DNA of 64,000 nt. Origin: Phytophthora sp. 'mugwort'. Taxonomy: Eukaryota; Oomycota; Peronosporomycetes; Peronosporales; Peronosporaceae. Position 1 is the stretch's first letter. Each line of letters starts with the position of its first letter. A program made the translations under genes and the position numbers. Below the pieces are notes generated by a model. It ran no database searches and was not told the DNA's origin. It was given only the letters and a program-made list of their open reading frames with translations. Positions 45,427 to 57,190 of the stretch are shown in pieces. Where the stretch lies: the NCBI GenBank assembly GCA_033558025.1, contig JAUCEF010000005.1:496001-560000 (forward strand), written 5' to 3'.

Positions 45427-46022
45427 CTAGCACATTCGGTCGTTCGTACATGGAGCCGCTAAATATGCAAAGCGGACTCCATATTGTCTTCCAGAAAAAG
45501 TCACCAAGGCGTTCCGTGATAACGGTAAATATGGACTATTTTCGCTATTTGTGACGATTACACTTCGACGAAGCCTACTCACATGGACACAGGACGTTCT
45601 AATGTTTTTGCAAGAGGACAGCACAAACGCACCGGAAGCGAGTTCAATGCCTATTGCGGTCAAGATATTGGAATAAGTATTCGTCCACTCAGCGATATTA
45701 CTGAGTACTGGTCTGACAGTCGGTTTTTTTGGCCAAGTAGCTTTTAAAGAGACAATGTCAAGATCAAGGTTGAAGTATTCGATCGGCACTGCAATTCCAT
45801 GCTCCTGGGGACCCGATGCTCTATAAAATGAACAATCCACTGTGGCACAGCCGTGCCATTCTTATCCACTTTCAGATGCAGTTTGTTGCGTTTGCAGCTC
45901 CGACAGGTATGAGCAGCATCGACGAAATGACGGTGGCACCAAAAGCGCGCTCGAAAGCTCGGGCATAAATGCCGTTGAAGCCCGACAAATGAACCAGTTG
46001 GCAGAGGCTCGGGCCACCGCAA
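45427..46022 (-). pseudogene. Unrecognised decayed gene with Cys/His-rich N-terminus
   Basis: The minus strand gives WCHRHFVDAAHTCRSCKRNK, LHLKVDKNGTAVPQWIVHFI, then after a shift VPIEYFNLDLDIVSLKATWP and EWTNTYSNILTAIGIELASG. The composition is natural and the join at about 45,800 is supported by overlapping sense in both frames, so this was one gene. A C-x-x-C pair follows two His, which could be a zinc site. Family unknown. Confidence 0.4.
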
Positions 46023-46119
46023 AAAGAAAGGTATGGCGATTGGACTTAATTATTTTTTGAGAGGTCACATTGAAAGATAGGCCGAGCTGGCATGCAGGAT
46101 CCTCCCGACCCGAGACGCA

Positions 46120-48134
46120 GTGGGGGCTCTGCGTAGACAAGGCTCCGACGAGCTCGCGTACCACGCGAAAACCCTACGGCGCTGGAGCGGGCGTACGCTA
46201 GACTCGGCGAGGCCGAAGTCAAGCAACTACAGTCGACGTACCGCTCCTTTGACTCCAAGTGGATTGGGAAAAGTGAACAACCAAGCCGAAGGGATGGTGG
46301 TCAGCCTGATCCGCCAGGGCGTTCCCGATGCTCAGATCCGAGCCATGTACGGTGTTGGCGGATACAAGATAGGTCGCATAAAGAAATGTTCGGCAATGGA
46401 GTCGATACTTTGCACACACGACGGCCTCGGAACCCCCCCCAAGACGCATTTTCTATAGCCGACATTGATTTTTTTCGCTGTGTGTGTCGTGGGATAGGAG
46501 CTTCAAGATGCTTTCCCGTGTCAACATCGGAGGACACGTCAATATTTTGTGGAGGCTGGTGTAACGTGGAAAAAGCTGTGAGCCAGATACTGCGATACCG
46601 CCAAGGCAGCCGGGCGTCGTGGTATTCAATATTGCCGATTTACACAGTTTGTTCACTATCATTTCCTGGTGTTCGTCTCTCTCGTACTAAAGTTGACGTG
46701 TGCGACGCCTGTAAACGACTTGACATAGAGTTGCTCAGGCGTGATTTGAGTGATGATGAGCGCAGTGAGCTCGAAAAAGAAAAAACATATTCATTTGGAC
46801 GCTGTGATTAACCACCGCCGCGCAATGTCAACTTTCGTAAAAGCATATGTCGTACTGCATGCACCAGGACAAGCAATTCAGGACGAAATAATTCCTGACC
46901 ACTGTGAAAGTCCAGTGAAAGTTTGCCGTATACAACACCCCAATTTTCCAGTGATGCAGATACAGATCGAGGAGTTTGGTGGAGGTTTACCTTTGCCAAA
47001 TTATGGGCACAGACGACCATCAGCGGATAACTTTAATTCCAGTCTTTTGCTCCACAATTTTTCGTCGCCGACCTTACGAGTGGAGAAAATCATGTTTTTG
47101 TGTATGATGAACGCGCCCAAGGCAAGAGAGCGGATCCTTTGTGCCATCTTCGTTTATTGCATCATCTCCGCCTCCACAAGCAATACCTGCAAGCTGAAAA
47201 CAAGTCATCAGAGAAACAACGTATGCTTCTCCTCATCCTTGACAATTGTGTGGACAAAGCAAGTCGTGCACATTTTCATGTTGTACGCGATGCTCTCGCT
47301 CATTTCTTACAAGAAGGTTGTGTTATTGTACCTATTGCCCGGACATTCTCATAATTCAGCAGATCGAGTTATCGCTTGGTGCAAACGCAATCTAAAAGAC
47401 AAAGACATCTACGACCCAGAAGAAGTGGTCGCCCAAATGAACACAACGCCAGCTAGTAAAAGCTGAATTCCTTGATTATCGAGCGGGTACTGGTCCCTTT
47501 TTCATTGGCTGGGAAGCACTGCTGTCAAAATACTTCAAGCGTATGCCTGATGCATACACAGGGAACTAGTTTTACGAAATTGACAGTGGTGTAGTAACCA
47601 TGCGCCATCTTGTTAGTACAGATGATCAAGACGCGGAGAGATTTTCCATCATTGGTAAGGGGACGCGAATTCAGTACGGAAAGCATTGTTGGATGATCTT
47701 TTTGGCGTTGAGCACAACCTTGACACAATGAAATGGAAAATGTGCAGTTAGCTCGACAGATGCCCCTCTCGCTGACCACGAAAAAAGTCAGACCTCTCTT
47801 ACTAAGCACTTCTCGATCCCACCGGAATCCCGTGCTTATTACCCAGCTCCTGAACCAGATGAAATCGAAGAAAAAGGTGGATCAGAGAAGACAAATTTAA
47901 GCACCGACCAACCAGGAAGCAAAAGAAAGACAGCGGCAGGTGTTCCCCCCCCCCCCGAGCAAGAAAGGTTTGGTCGTCCCCTAAACTGCCACGTCATTTC
48001 ACCAAAAGCCCACCAATCCTCACCTTCTTTTCACCGGTGAAAGCGGCATCGGCAACAACCAGCACTCCAGCTACGAGAACGCCATCCAGCGATTCAGCTG
48101 CACCCAGCTCTTCGTCGGCTAACCTTTCATATTG
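46120..48134 (+). pseudogene. DUF7869-like gene of a multi-copy oomycete family, decayed
   Basis: The frames give EGMVVSLIRQGVPDAQIRAM (HTH-like), VRLSRTKVDVCDACKRLDIE, HLDAVINHRRAMSTFVKAYV, IQIEEFGGGLPLPNYGHRRP, FVYDERAQGKRADPLCHLRL, LLLILDNCVDKASRAHFHVV, LLYLLPGHSHNSADRVIAWC and KDIYDPEEVVAQMN, followed by a broken tail rich in Ser/Pro/Thr. The D-N-C and G-H-S/T-H-x-x-A-D pair is the pattern I associate with DUF7869, proteins common near mobile DNA in oomycetes and plants; that link is from memory. At least three frameshifts. It might be the transposase of an unclassified element. Confidence 0.5.
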
Positions 48135-48469
48135 AATATTCCGTAGTGAAATTACCTCTTGTTGTGCATATACTCTCTCTCAGGAATTTTGAGTCCCGGG
48201 CTATTTTGGTAGCCCGGGACACCGCCAACTGGTTCAAATACGGAGCCTGGTTCTGCGCTGTGATCGGGGGGAAATCTCTGTACGTGCACACGCTTTGGGA
48301 TAACGCGTCCGGCAACACGCAGACATCGACCCCAGTAACGGTACATGCGGCAGTTTCCGTTTCTCCGCACCTGTCTCTACAATACGCTACGACGCAATGA
48401 GATCAATGTGAGCCCGAGATCAGCAACGGCGCTGTATAAGTAGTTATCGACTCACTGTATCGGACAATT

Positions 48470-49350
48470 TCTATACTTTACACACATTTGCGAAAGCAAT
48501 TCTCGCATTCACGGACGGCGAGGTGCACACGATCGGGACAATGCGTCTGAATTTGGTCGAAAAGTGGAATAAGACGGCGGTCGAGGCCGCCGTTCTGCGA
48601 ATTGATGCTGCAGAGCGTAGTGATTGGGAACTAGTAGCCGGCATCGATCTCCAGCCCGGCAGAAGAAAAAGGAAACCGACCACAACAAAGCACAAAGCGC
48701 CTACCTGAATTCCGACAATTTGCATTCCGACCACCTAGTACTAGCAGATTGAGCTGGGTATATCGTCCATAAAGATCGTAAGGTTGTGATTTTCTACGAC
48801 AATGACCTACGTGCAACCCCGTCTACAAGAACGCTACGTGGTAGCTCGCCAGAGGCGATCGCGTGGATTAACTCCGTTCTACGGATCCAAACCGAAGGCG
48901 AGAAAAGCGACTTGACATGACACTATTTACGTGGCACCTCGACATGGCTAACAATCAACGCATTTGCATTGCTGCTACAACAGCGTCAACCCCATCAACT
49001 GCGAATTCAAAAGAAGGATTGCGGGTAGCTTTACACGCGACGAGAAGGCTCTACGTCGCCAGAATGTTCGTCGTGAGAAGAAACGACAGCGTGACAACTT
49101 GGTGGACTTTGTCGGAGCGGATACGTCGCTCCATATCATCATACCTAACGCTACCAAACACAGCAACGTCAAGCTCTAGTGCTATCTGTATAGCCTCCGA
49201 GGGCTGTCTAAGAAAGCAAGATATCGCTGCACTCATTGTGAATGAGGGTTCCGGTTGAGTGCTTAGCGCATTCCACTACCAGGACGTTTTCAAGTGCGGT
49301 CGCCGAGACTGCGCGAAGCGCTGGATGGAGTATGAAGAGCGACGGCTGAT
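48470..49350 (+). pseudogene. piggyBac-like transposase, C-terminal half, decayed
   Basis: Pieces in order: FTDGEVHTIGTMRLNLVEKW, RIDAAERSDWELVAGIDLQP, then RKVVIFYDNDLRATPSTR (across shifts, about 48,780), RGSSPEAIAWINSVLRIQT, HLHCCYNSVNPINCEFKRRI, REKKRQRDNLVDFVGADTSL and finally CYLYSLRGLSKKARYRCTHC near 49,180-49,230. The last resembles the cysteine-rich C-terminal domain of piggyBac-type transposases. It is the complementary half of what survives at 4021-4747, but they are separate copies. Several stops and shifts. Confidence 0.5.
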
Positions 49351-50090
49351 GACCCTGTAACGTTCACACGAAAGCGTGCCAATAGGCCAATCACTAGTGT
49401 AGCAGAACTTGCACTCCCAAAAGCGCCACAATAAACTTACCTTCTTATTGTCTTACCAAGCTGCTATAGTTGTCTGCCAACGCAGGTAGGAACCTCTCCT
49501 TTTATGCTTCATTTTTCCAGTATAGAAACATCCGCTGAAGCGACAAGCGGACTGCATGGTTGCGCTGCCGCCTCCGCGACATCTTTACTTGCAGGCGCAG
49601 CCCTGCTTCTTCGAGCCGCCGCCATAGCACACCCAGTTGCACTCACACATGCTGCACCAGCCGCAAAAGCGCTCGACGTTCTCCATCAGGCACAGAATCG
49701 TTACGAACAATGAGACAAAGCAAGTTTGAGGAGGAAATATATTTAAAAGGCTGCCGACCACCACCTCAGTCTTCTTATTGGTCTGAAAAATGGACAGATT
49801 TGATTTGCTCAAATAGGGGTTCACGCAAACCCGTTAGATGTGGTCCGGTAGCTAAAGGGTTATTAACGAATTTAGGACCGAATGATCTATATTCATCGGC
49901 CATTCGGACATCCGAAAGAGTTTCCAGCACACCAGGGATGCAATGTTCTATGTGTCAGACGAGGGTAGGGATAGGTTTTGGCATAGACCGAATTCCTCGA
50001 TGAGCTGCCTGCCCCCCCATAAATATCTGACCAATAGATCTTTTCTATACATTCTTGGTCGAGGGAACCGGAGCACGCTGGTGGTAAGCT
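49351..50090. other. Unrecognised short frames, including a Cys-rich minus-strand tail
   Basis: On the minus strand (49,824-49,585) an 79-codon frame ends in CGWCSMCECNWVCYGGGSKK then QGCACK and a stop, with eight Cys in the last 35 residues. On the plus strand, CSNRGSRKPVRCGPVAKGLL and GMQCSMCQTRVGIGFGIDRI (49,810-50,000) form another ordered frame. Neither belongs to a family I recognise. Confidence 0.3.
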
Positions 50091-50099
50091 GCTGGCGTC

Positions 50100-50411
50100 T
50101 TGCTTCCTTCTCTTCCATTCTGCGCCACTTACAGTTATGCCTTTATTGAACAGGAGATGGAAGAAGATGAAAGAGCACCTTCATTCCGTGGAGTAGACGT
50201 CGCTGGCTGCGATAAAGGAGCGGGGGGACGAATCTGTACCACGCACGACCTTTGCGGAAAGCATTTGAAGAACAACGGCATCATCATTTTTAGAGGGGAG
50301 GCGATCATCGCCGACGATAGAGAGCTGGATTACTCTGTAAAAGCGTATGTTATTCGCTCAGAATCACAAACTTGGCACGTCAGCTTTCTTCCTCGTCGAT
50401 GTTTGAGGTAA
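50100..50411 (+). CDS. Unrecognised ORF, about 85 conserved-looking residues
   Basis: After an unlikely start, the frame has MEEDERAPSFRGVDVAGCDK, GRICTTHDLCGKHLKNNGII, FRGEAIIADDRELDYSVKAY and WHVSFLPRRCL. The balanced composition suggests real protein. I have an impression of similar short proteins in oomycete repeats but cannot name a family. Possibly a gene fragment of a mobile element. Confidence 0.35.
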   Translation: MLPSLPFCATYSYAFIEQEMEEDERAPSFRGVDVAGCDKGAGGRICTTHDLCGKHLKNNGIIIFRGEAIIADDRELDYSVKAYVIRSESQTWHVSFLPRRCLR

Positions 50412-51455
50412 AGGTCAGCGTACGAGAAACGCGATGACCACAATAGTCGAGAACTACGCAAATCCGACAACAGCCAAAGGCGGAGACGCTAGGAACGCAA
50501 CAAAGGTATTATTCGCTGCTTACTGCTTACAGATGTAGAGGAACACATATAATCTATTTGCTAGCATTAAATCTACGAGTTCAATCTCGTGATATACCTC
50601 TTCTTTCGTCCTTATAACGTGTCTGTTTACTCCGCACGCCGAAGTTGGTCGCCTAGTGCCGATACACGTCCAAGATCCGAATGGAACGTCGGTCGACAAC
50701 TCCGTCTTCTGCGCCGGTGTGAGTCCGACTGAGTGCAAATCTACTTTATTAACGTTTGTTTCTAGCAATGCACCCTACTTTCAATCACGTCCTTACTGTA
50801 CGTCCACACTGTTCGTCCGTGCAAGCTTTCAGAGTCGCCCACTCAATCACAGGAGCTCGGCCTGTCCGTTGACAGCGCCCCATAACCAAACAGACTCGAG
50901 GGCATTCTCCCTGTCTGTCCACTCACTCGTCCGTCCTGCGTAACCGTCCACTCAAGTCGCTGTCGTTCGTCGTGTGTTGCTGGTGGGTCCAGCAGCGTCT
51001 CCGCCCCATTGGTGCTCTCGTTCTCCGTTCTGCGCCCGTCGGCTGTCTTCTTCGCCGCAGATTGAAAAGTGAGTTTGGTCTCACTTCGTCGGCCGGGCAC
51101 TTTCGCTTCGTCGCGCGCCTCTTGTGCTCTGCTGCCCCAGCCGCACGTTCGCAGTCACCGCTCACTTCGTTTTCGCCCAAGGTCCCAAAGATCCCGACGC
51201 GCACGACTCCTTGTTGTCATCCCGTGTGGTCGCTGCGTCCCTTCGTCTACGCTGCTGCTGACCGCACATCTGCCACCAGTCGCATGATAGCTCGTCGTGG
51301 GGCTACTCTGTTACGTCTTGTTATAAATCTTGGGATGTAGGGTCTTGCTATGAAGATGGAGATGCGGAGGCAAGTTGTTCATTTGTAGGCTTCACACCAT
51401 ATCATATCGAGGTTTTGCAATCAAATCACCCGTGATAGAATCCCATGCGGCAACA
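50412..51455. other. No gene recognised; pyrimidine-rich stretch
   Basis: The plus strand is rich in C and T (CTCCGTTCTGCG, CGTCCG types) from about 50,760 to 51,280, giving overlapping open frames on both strands without motifs. It could be an LTR or promoter-like region; no repeat partner was seen. Confidence 0.35.
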
Positions 51456-51462
51456 AGCCATT

Positions 51463-52050
51463 TTATGATATCCTTGCGGTCAGAGTTGGTACAGTTGCAT
51501 TGCTCGAAAATATGTCCATTTTGCGGACGGCCCAGTCATTGTATCGATTGCGAATGCTGTCTATCAAGGACTTGTTAATTTCAACGCCACAAGGCTGTCG
51601 GACGCACGTATATCCACCAGGAATCAACTCCAATCCGATACCAATGCTGTTAAGCAGCTTAACAAACGAAGCCTGAGTGTGGCATTTATATTCGGCCAAC
51701 ATCAGATTTGATGAGGATGAAACGCTGCGTAAGGCTTCCAAACCGTTTTCAAACCAAAGTTGACACCCCCGCTCGTCCAACCTCCCATTTTCCTGGCAAC
51801 AGCTAAACACACCCGGCCGAAGAAGCTTGTCAAAGCTCTGCTCGATTGTCTCGCCGGGTTTGGCCATAAAAACGACAAATAAAGAAAGTTTCGTGGCGTC
51901 TTGACCGCAAGTAATACATGCTGTCAGTCTTTTCGCGTTAGAATCGCTGCCATGAATCGACACAGTGCGTGCAATTACGGAATTGATAGTTGTGTCCGAT
52001 GTCATCTCGAAAAAAGTGCTGTTTCATCCATGTTCACTCGCAGCGAGAAA
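51463..52050 (-). pseudogene. pogo/Tc5-type transposase, DDE domain fragment
   Basis: The minus strand reads LRVNMDETALF (first catalytic Asp, about 52,030), then after a shift MTSDTTINSVIARTVSIHGS, LTACITCGQDATKLSLFVVF, LMLAEYKCHTQASFVKLLNS and YTCVRQPCGVEINKSLIDSI. The third acidic site, normally CDVGxNK, is CGVE here, so the Asp is lost. The HTH part is not directly upstream. A matching-type HTH lies at 56,240-55,549, on the other side of a hAT insertion. Confidence 0.65.
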
Positions 52051-52140
52051 GGTGTTCCTTCCAGGGTGCCAACAGGCTCAAACCACCCATTACCCGTCCA
52101 GCCCGAAGCGGTTTTTTTATTTTTTAAACTGCTTACCGCT

Positions 52141-52684
52141 TAATATGACTTGGCGTTTGCATATAAAGGGTTGTGGGACTGGGTAAAGTCAGACATGAGT
52201 GAGTATGGACAAGACTAAGCTGCCGATAGCGTGCATATCGGGAGCAGAAATGTCCGGTTCAAAATCGGCATAACGCAGCATAACACGCTGTACAATAGAC
52301 ATATGCAGTACAGACACGGGACACCCCCACCCCCCCCGTCAGTTTATACAGTTCATAAAGTTTCCATTTTCACAAAATTGAAGATCGAAACTTCCCATAC
52401 GAAGTTTCATAGTTTTAGTTTCGGGTGTCACCGACATCAACTAACGCAATCAGTTGGTGTGCTTCTAGAAGATATAATCAAACTAAATAAAAAACGGCCG
52501 GCAAAAGAACTGGGCTGACTGGATAAGCAAGCGGCCTGATGTTCAGGACGTTCGAGGAAACATCAATTGCGAAGGATTGGGCTACATATGTTCAGCGTAC
52601 CGTACTACGTAACGAACAAATATGCAGTTTATCAACTAGTTATTAGTCCTACGTCGTTTGTTTCTGTTAGCCGAAGCAAGTGGA
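52141..52684. other. No gene recognised
   Basis: AT-rich spacer left of the second hAT element. It includes a C-rich run at 52,321-52,339 and a non-descript plus frame (52,231-52,518). Confidence 0.35.
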
Positions 52685-52692
52685 ATAAGAGG

Positions 52693-55540
52693 TAGTGGTG
52701 TCAACGTTAGTAACTAAACCTCAACCTCCCAAAGGTTAAGGTAAGGTTAACTCAGACCTCCAAACCTCCTTAACCTCCCGCATACAACCAACAAGATAAA
52801 CCAAACTTGTTCGCCGTGACTAACTTCAAGGCCTTCCCACGATAAAGCCAAATGCTGTGAGCACGAGCGATTAAAAGGAGTTACTCCCGATTGCTGAGTA
52901 GACCGACAACGAGAAGCTTATGGTGAAAGGCGACGATCCAGAGGATTAGACGGCTTAGCGAGCTCGAAATTTGGTAAGGATAAATGCTGCTTTTTCGCCA
53001 TCCTTCTGCACATCGTGTCTCACAACAGATTTTTTTTATTAGCTCGGGGGCGTTCTTGGTCGGCACATCGTTCTCACATGAAGAATATTGAAACCGATTT
53101 TGTAAAACGCAAGCATTTCCTCATTATGAAGTTGTACGTGGCCTTGTGACCTACAAATAAAAAGATGCTCGCAACTCCTATCCATCCACTATATTGCTAA
53201 CAGTCCGTCGCTGAATACATCTCGTCACCTCCACAGATATACGCGATTAGCACTTCCATTACGCTGCTTGCGCTAGACGGTTAAGTTAGCAAGCCATCTC
53301 ATTTTCCATTCAAATTCTAACTTTCCCTCGTGTTTCGTACCCGGCTTCTGCATATTACAGCAATGCTACCAATGCAGAATGCTAAGGTTGACCCCGTTGT
53401 TCTTTCGGGTATTTTCTGCAATAAATACAAGATCACGTACAAATTCAGGAGCCAGCGAAGCCCTCTTCACGGTCATAATATTTCCGCTTGACGAAAACGC
53501 CCTCTCGGAAGGTACGCTCGTTGCAACAGTCCCAACCATTTCGGGCCGACCTGCTGATGTTCTTAAAAACTTTCCCTGGTTGCATCTCCATCACTCCAAC
53601 GGCTCTGTTTTCCTGGAAACAGCATTAGGAGCGATAATATCGACCATATATCTAGTGAATTCGTTGCTGTCTTCTCTTCCAGTGAACCGCCACAATGTTT
53701 AGGCTGGCTTGGCCCAAACATGAAGTCACTGACGAAGTCCTTAGGTGCAGCCTTTGTGCGTACTGGCGAAAACAGTATTCCGCGCTCTGTAAGAACGTCT
53801 TCATCGCGAGTTAACCATACGGCGGCGCCGATTAGATATTGGCGAGCTTCGGGCTTTTTGTCGTCTTTCAGATGATTCATATGCTTGGCTACCCTGGGAT
53901 CCATGTATGACACCCACTTTATCCCATATTCTTCATCGCCGGCAGATACTTTATCTTGCTCAAACAAATCTCATGGGAACGTTTAGCGCGGAGGCCAGCA
54001 AAAGCAGGCAGAACGAGAGGGAGAGTGGGGTATCCCTGTCCACCCAGTTCCTTGAAGACCTAGTCGAAAGGTGCCAGCAGCGTTTGAAGGCACTTTATAG
54101 CTAGCCAGTCAGCATCTTTTGGCCGGTTCAGCTTCTTCTGCATATCTTAGAATTCTATGCGTCCTTCGGGTGACTGAAAAAAAGAAAGAAAAAACTTTTT
54201 CAAAGCTTGCTGCAGTTGGATAAAATGCCCCAGTATCTCCCAACAGCTATTCCAGCGCGTCGGACAGTCAACTTTGAAAGTTACCACATTCGCCGAGGCA
54301 ATACGCATTTTATTCTTCTGAATTGCTTCCAAAGCTGAGCGGCCTTTTGAAGATTTCGCGCATTGAAGCCATTTCGTCCATATTCATCCGTTCAAGCGTA
54401 TGTATAAGGAAACCATCCATTTCTTCGACAGCCTCGTCACGAAGAAATTGCATTTGTGCTCGATCCAATTCATTTAACTCGTCATCTTCTTCATTCTCAA
54501 TCAAACCTGCACCTGGCTCCTCTGCCACGATTGCCTCCCAAACCGGAATTTGTAGATCAGCCTTTTTTATTTGTCAATAGTCCAGATACGATTAAATGAA
54601 GCTCATATGCGATGCATGCAACATAGTCGGTCCTTAATATATTCCCAGCTTTCACCAGTTTGAGCCCGAATCGCGAACAATACGACAGCAGAGTTCTTTC
54701 GATAGACCCCTTTTAGCCATGATTGTTTCAAGTGCTGCAGCTATCGCTTTGGCGTCATGCTTACCAAGAAGCCCCTTCACTTCTAGCGTCCAGCTGATCA
54801 TTTTAATTTGTCGTCGATATAATGGATCGTGAATGAAATATTAGATCGAGCATTTCTCGCCGTCTAGATGTCAGTGGTAATGAAATAATACATACACGAT
54901 CGTGCGATATCTTCTCTCACGTAGCACCGCAAAAAAATCTCGAGCGAGGAAGATAATTTCAGCTCGCAACTGGGATATCCTCTGTGTGGATGCTGCCCTG
55001 GGTGCTTTGGTTCTCTAACCACGCATGCATAGTTGCAACCGCAACTGGCCCTGCGCTTGTCCACTTCTCCTTCTGCGGAGACGGATGCTGAAAATCTTGA
55101 GGAGTCGATCGGGATGAGCTCGCCGTGTTCTGTCTTGGCTGGTATCGATGGTAGGGCTGGAAGCGCTTCCTAGGATGCTCGTTCGCTATCGATTCGTTGT
55201 AATAGTTGTATGTCGCTGCGCAATCAATATATCGGTCAATTGTATAAGGACGAAGGCTGGTAGGTTGCATTGGAGTACGAGGGTTGCGATAGGTCACAGG
55301 ATCTGGGGGGTTCGCTCTTCCATGGCGCCGCTTGCTTTATGCCATGGTGATGGTCAAACGTACTGAAGGTCCCACGGTGAATGATCGCAATGGTATGTAC
55401 CCATTGGCAGAAGGCTATATTTGCAATGATCGATAGGTAAGAAGGTTAAAAGTTAGTTTGGAGGTTGGGTAGTTAACGCGAAAGGTTCAAAATGGGGAGT
55501 TAGAGGTAAGGTTAGAGCAGCAGAGGTTGACACCACTAGT
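52693..55540 (-). mobile_element. Second hAT DNA transposon, ends and 8-bp target duplication visible
   Basis: Left end TAGTGGTGTCAAC and the reverse complement of the right end TAGTGGTGTCAAC are identical over 13 bp and fit the hAT YARNG rule. Flanks are ATAAGAGG (52,685-52,692) and GTAAGAGG (55,541-55,548), an 8-bp duplication with one change. Subterminal AACCTCC/AGGTTAAG motifs are dense at both ends (52,710-52,800 and 55,440-55,525). The 2848-bp element contains a decayed hAT transposase on the minus strand. It sits in an open frame of an older Tc5/pogo-type sequence. Confidence 0.85.
53370..55300 (-). pseudogene. hAT transposase of second hAT element, decayed
   Basis: From the N-terminus: a Ser/Pro/Gln-rich region (55,297-54,959); traces of VKAGNILRTDYVACIAYELH and LIVSGLLTNKK (about 54,620-54,560); AEEPGAGLIENEEDDELNEL; then VDCPTRWNSCWEILGHFIQL, ALKKFFLSFFQSPEGRIEF; KWVSYMDPRVAKHMNHLKDD; and the dimerisation domain MVGTVATSVPSERAFSSSGN, MTVKRASLAPEFVRDLVFIA at 53,540-53,400. 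The last piece keeps the ERxFS core and is well preserved. The catalytic middle is broken by many shifts. It lies inside the inverted repeats of 52,693-55,540. Confidence 0.75.
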
Positions 55541-55548
55541 AAGAGGTG

Positions 55549-56240
55549 CAACAGGCGTACCTGGCATAGAAGGTGCTCCTGCAGTCGTGTCAGCGGTCCG
55601 ACGCACTCTGATACTCCTTCCATTGCTAATAGGGACGAACTTTCCATTCTCCACTCTAGATGCCAAATATCTTAGCATACGCGCTGAAGCAAACTCATGG
55701 CTAACGTTTTGCAATTGTCCGCAAAGCTTCTGGGCAGCGCGTGTCCTCCGCCGAATGCTAATTCGATGACGATGCAAAAATGGGTACACCCATTTCCACA
55801 TAGTTTTTCTGTTGCCGTCGTGGAAAGAGGGGCTAATTACTAAGGCCTTAGCTATAACCTGGTTCGTTTACACGGCTAACTCATTCGCCTGCCTGCCAAT
55901 TATCCACGCAGTTAGTTCCTCCTCTAGTTGAGCATCGTGTCGGGGACGCCCAGCGTTAGGATTTTGGCTCGAGGATTTCTCGTCACAGTCGCTTCCAGTT
56001 TGGTTCGGTTCTTCGACCGGCGCCTGATCTGGGATGGGTCGACTTTGTGCCTCATGCTACAGCTTCCACTGGACTTGTTTCAGCTTCCAGTACTATGATC
56101 AAATTCTTCTTTGCGCTGACGTAAGCCCTCGCCATTGCTTCTCGGAGTGGCGTCCCGCTGGCGCCCTCTAAAATTTCTGACCTATGAGAGTAACTAGTCC
56201 GTCGAGGGTTTCTTCGATGAGCTGTCCCCTTTTGCAATGT
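55549..56240 (-). pseudogene. Tc5/pogo-type transposase, N-terminal HTH part, interrupted by hAT insertion
   Basis: The minus strand reads LREAMARAYVSAKKNLIIVL (56,150), then RHDAQLEEELTAWIIGRQA-like sequence across shifts (about 55,930), ISPSFHDGNRKTMWKWVYPF, LHRHRISIRRRTRAAQKLCG, QLQNVSHEFASARMLRYLAS and RVENGKFVPISNGRSIRVR. The RISIRRRT helix is typical of CENP-B-like HTH domains in Tc5/pogo-type transposases. The frame enters the target duplication at 55,548 and, if the hAT is removed, continues for 17 codons left of 52,692. Confidence 0.55.
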
Positions 56241-56735
56241 TCAAGAGGGGGAGCTCATCGAGATATTCGGTAGTCAGTTTGGAGGGCTTTCGAAAGGCCC
56301 CTTCCTCCTGCGTAGGACCCTAAAATGGAGGGCGTTTTGGCAGTAAGGCACAGAAACTACCCTTTGGTAAGGGAGAAGACAGGTAGGTGTCATCAATCAA
56401 AACGTTGCAATCGGTGTTCCTGCTTGCCTTGTGTTAAATTCGATTTTCGGACGGGGTGGGCGAGGGTGGGTACAGATTGCTCACCGACCATTCAAGATAA
56501 CGCGGGCCATGGCGGAGCAGGAGAACGCGAGCCAGCAGCACACCGATCCCAGCGGAAGCCTATCGAACGGCCCCGCCTCCTCGAAGACGGCGGTCGCTTA
56601 ACGATAGAGTATGTGCTGTGCTCATTTAGAAATCAAGAGAAGATGGACATTCTCTCCCACTTTCGATGTAACAGCGCCCCGAATGACTTTAAACCATTTC
56701 TGGCCGGGTGTTGCCCTGAATACATACGCATCGAT
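56241..56735. other. No gene recognised
   Basis: A plus frame (56,325-56,750) contains AMAEQENASQQHTDPSGSLS in another reading, of no known family. Confidence 0.3.
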
Positions 56736-56739
56736 TTCA

Positions 56740-57190
56740 CACTCAACTGAAGAAACGTGCAGCACGTATCATGGCGCTCAACAGAAGAAGTCGAGCAAGA
56801 TGGGTGTCATCGCGATACCGTCTACTGGTACCGAGAAACATATCGTTTGAATTGGGTTAATGAGTAACGCCAAGAAGGGGTCCCGATTTCGTTGCTGATG
56901 CCGAGCTGAAGGCTAGTGAAGTTGCTGATAGTCATCGGATCAAGAATATTCACGTATCTGGAAGCTGGCACCATCGATTCGAGCAGGGGTACAACCTCTC
57001 TATGCGCGCCAGGACACGGCAAGGCCAGAAGACGCCTGAATATTAAGCAACTATGCGGTGAGTTCGCTGCCGAAGTTACAGCGACGATGGATAAACGCGG
57101 CATAACTGTTTACAATGCAGATCCAATAGGTGATGCATTCCTGATTCTGCTGCAAGTGCTTTACTGTTGTCAATCGGACGAGCGATTCTG
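56740..57190 (+). pseudogene. pogo/Tigger-type transposase, HTH and start of DDE, fragment
   Basis: After a poorly preserved start, the plus strand gives DAELKASEVADSHRIKNIHV, SGSWHHRFEQGYNLSMRART and RQGQKTPE, a CENP-B-type HTH. The shifted frame then gives EFAAEVTATMDKRGITVYNA with DPIGDAF, where YNAD is the first catalytic Asp motif and DQT has become DPI. Nothing of the remaining DDE domain follows; the fragment ends at about 57,190. Confidence 0.6.

Noticed and set aside
52700..52800. AACCTC/AAGGTT-rich stretch looking like telomeric repeats
   Set aside because: It is the subterminal region of a hAT element, with a matching inverted stretch at 55,440-55,525.
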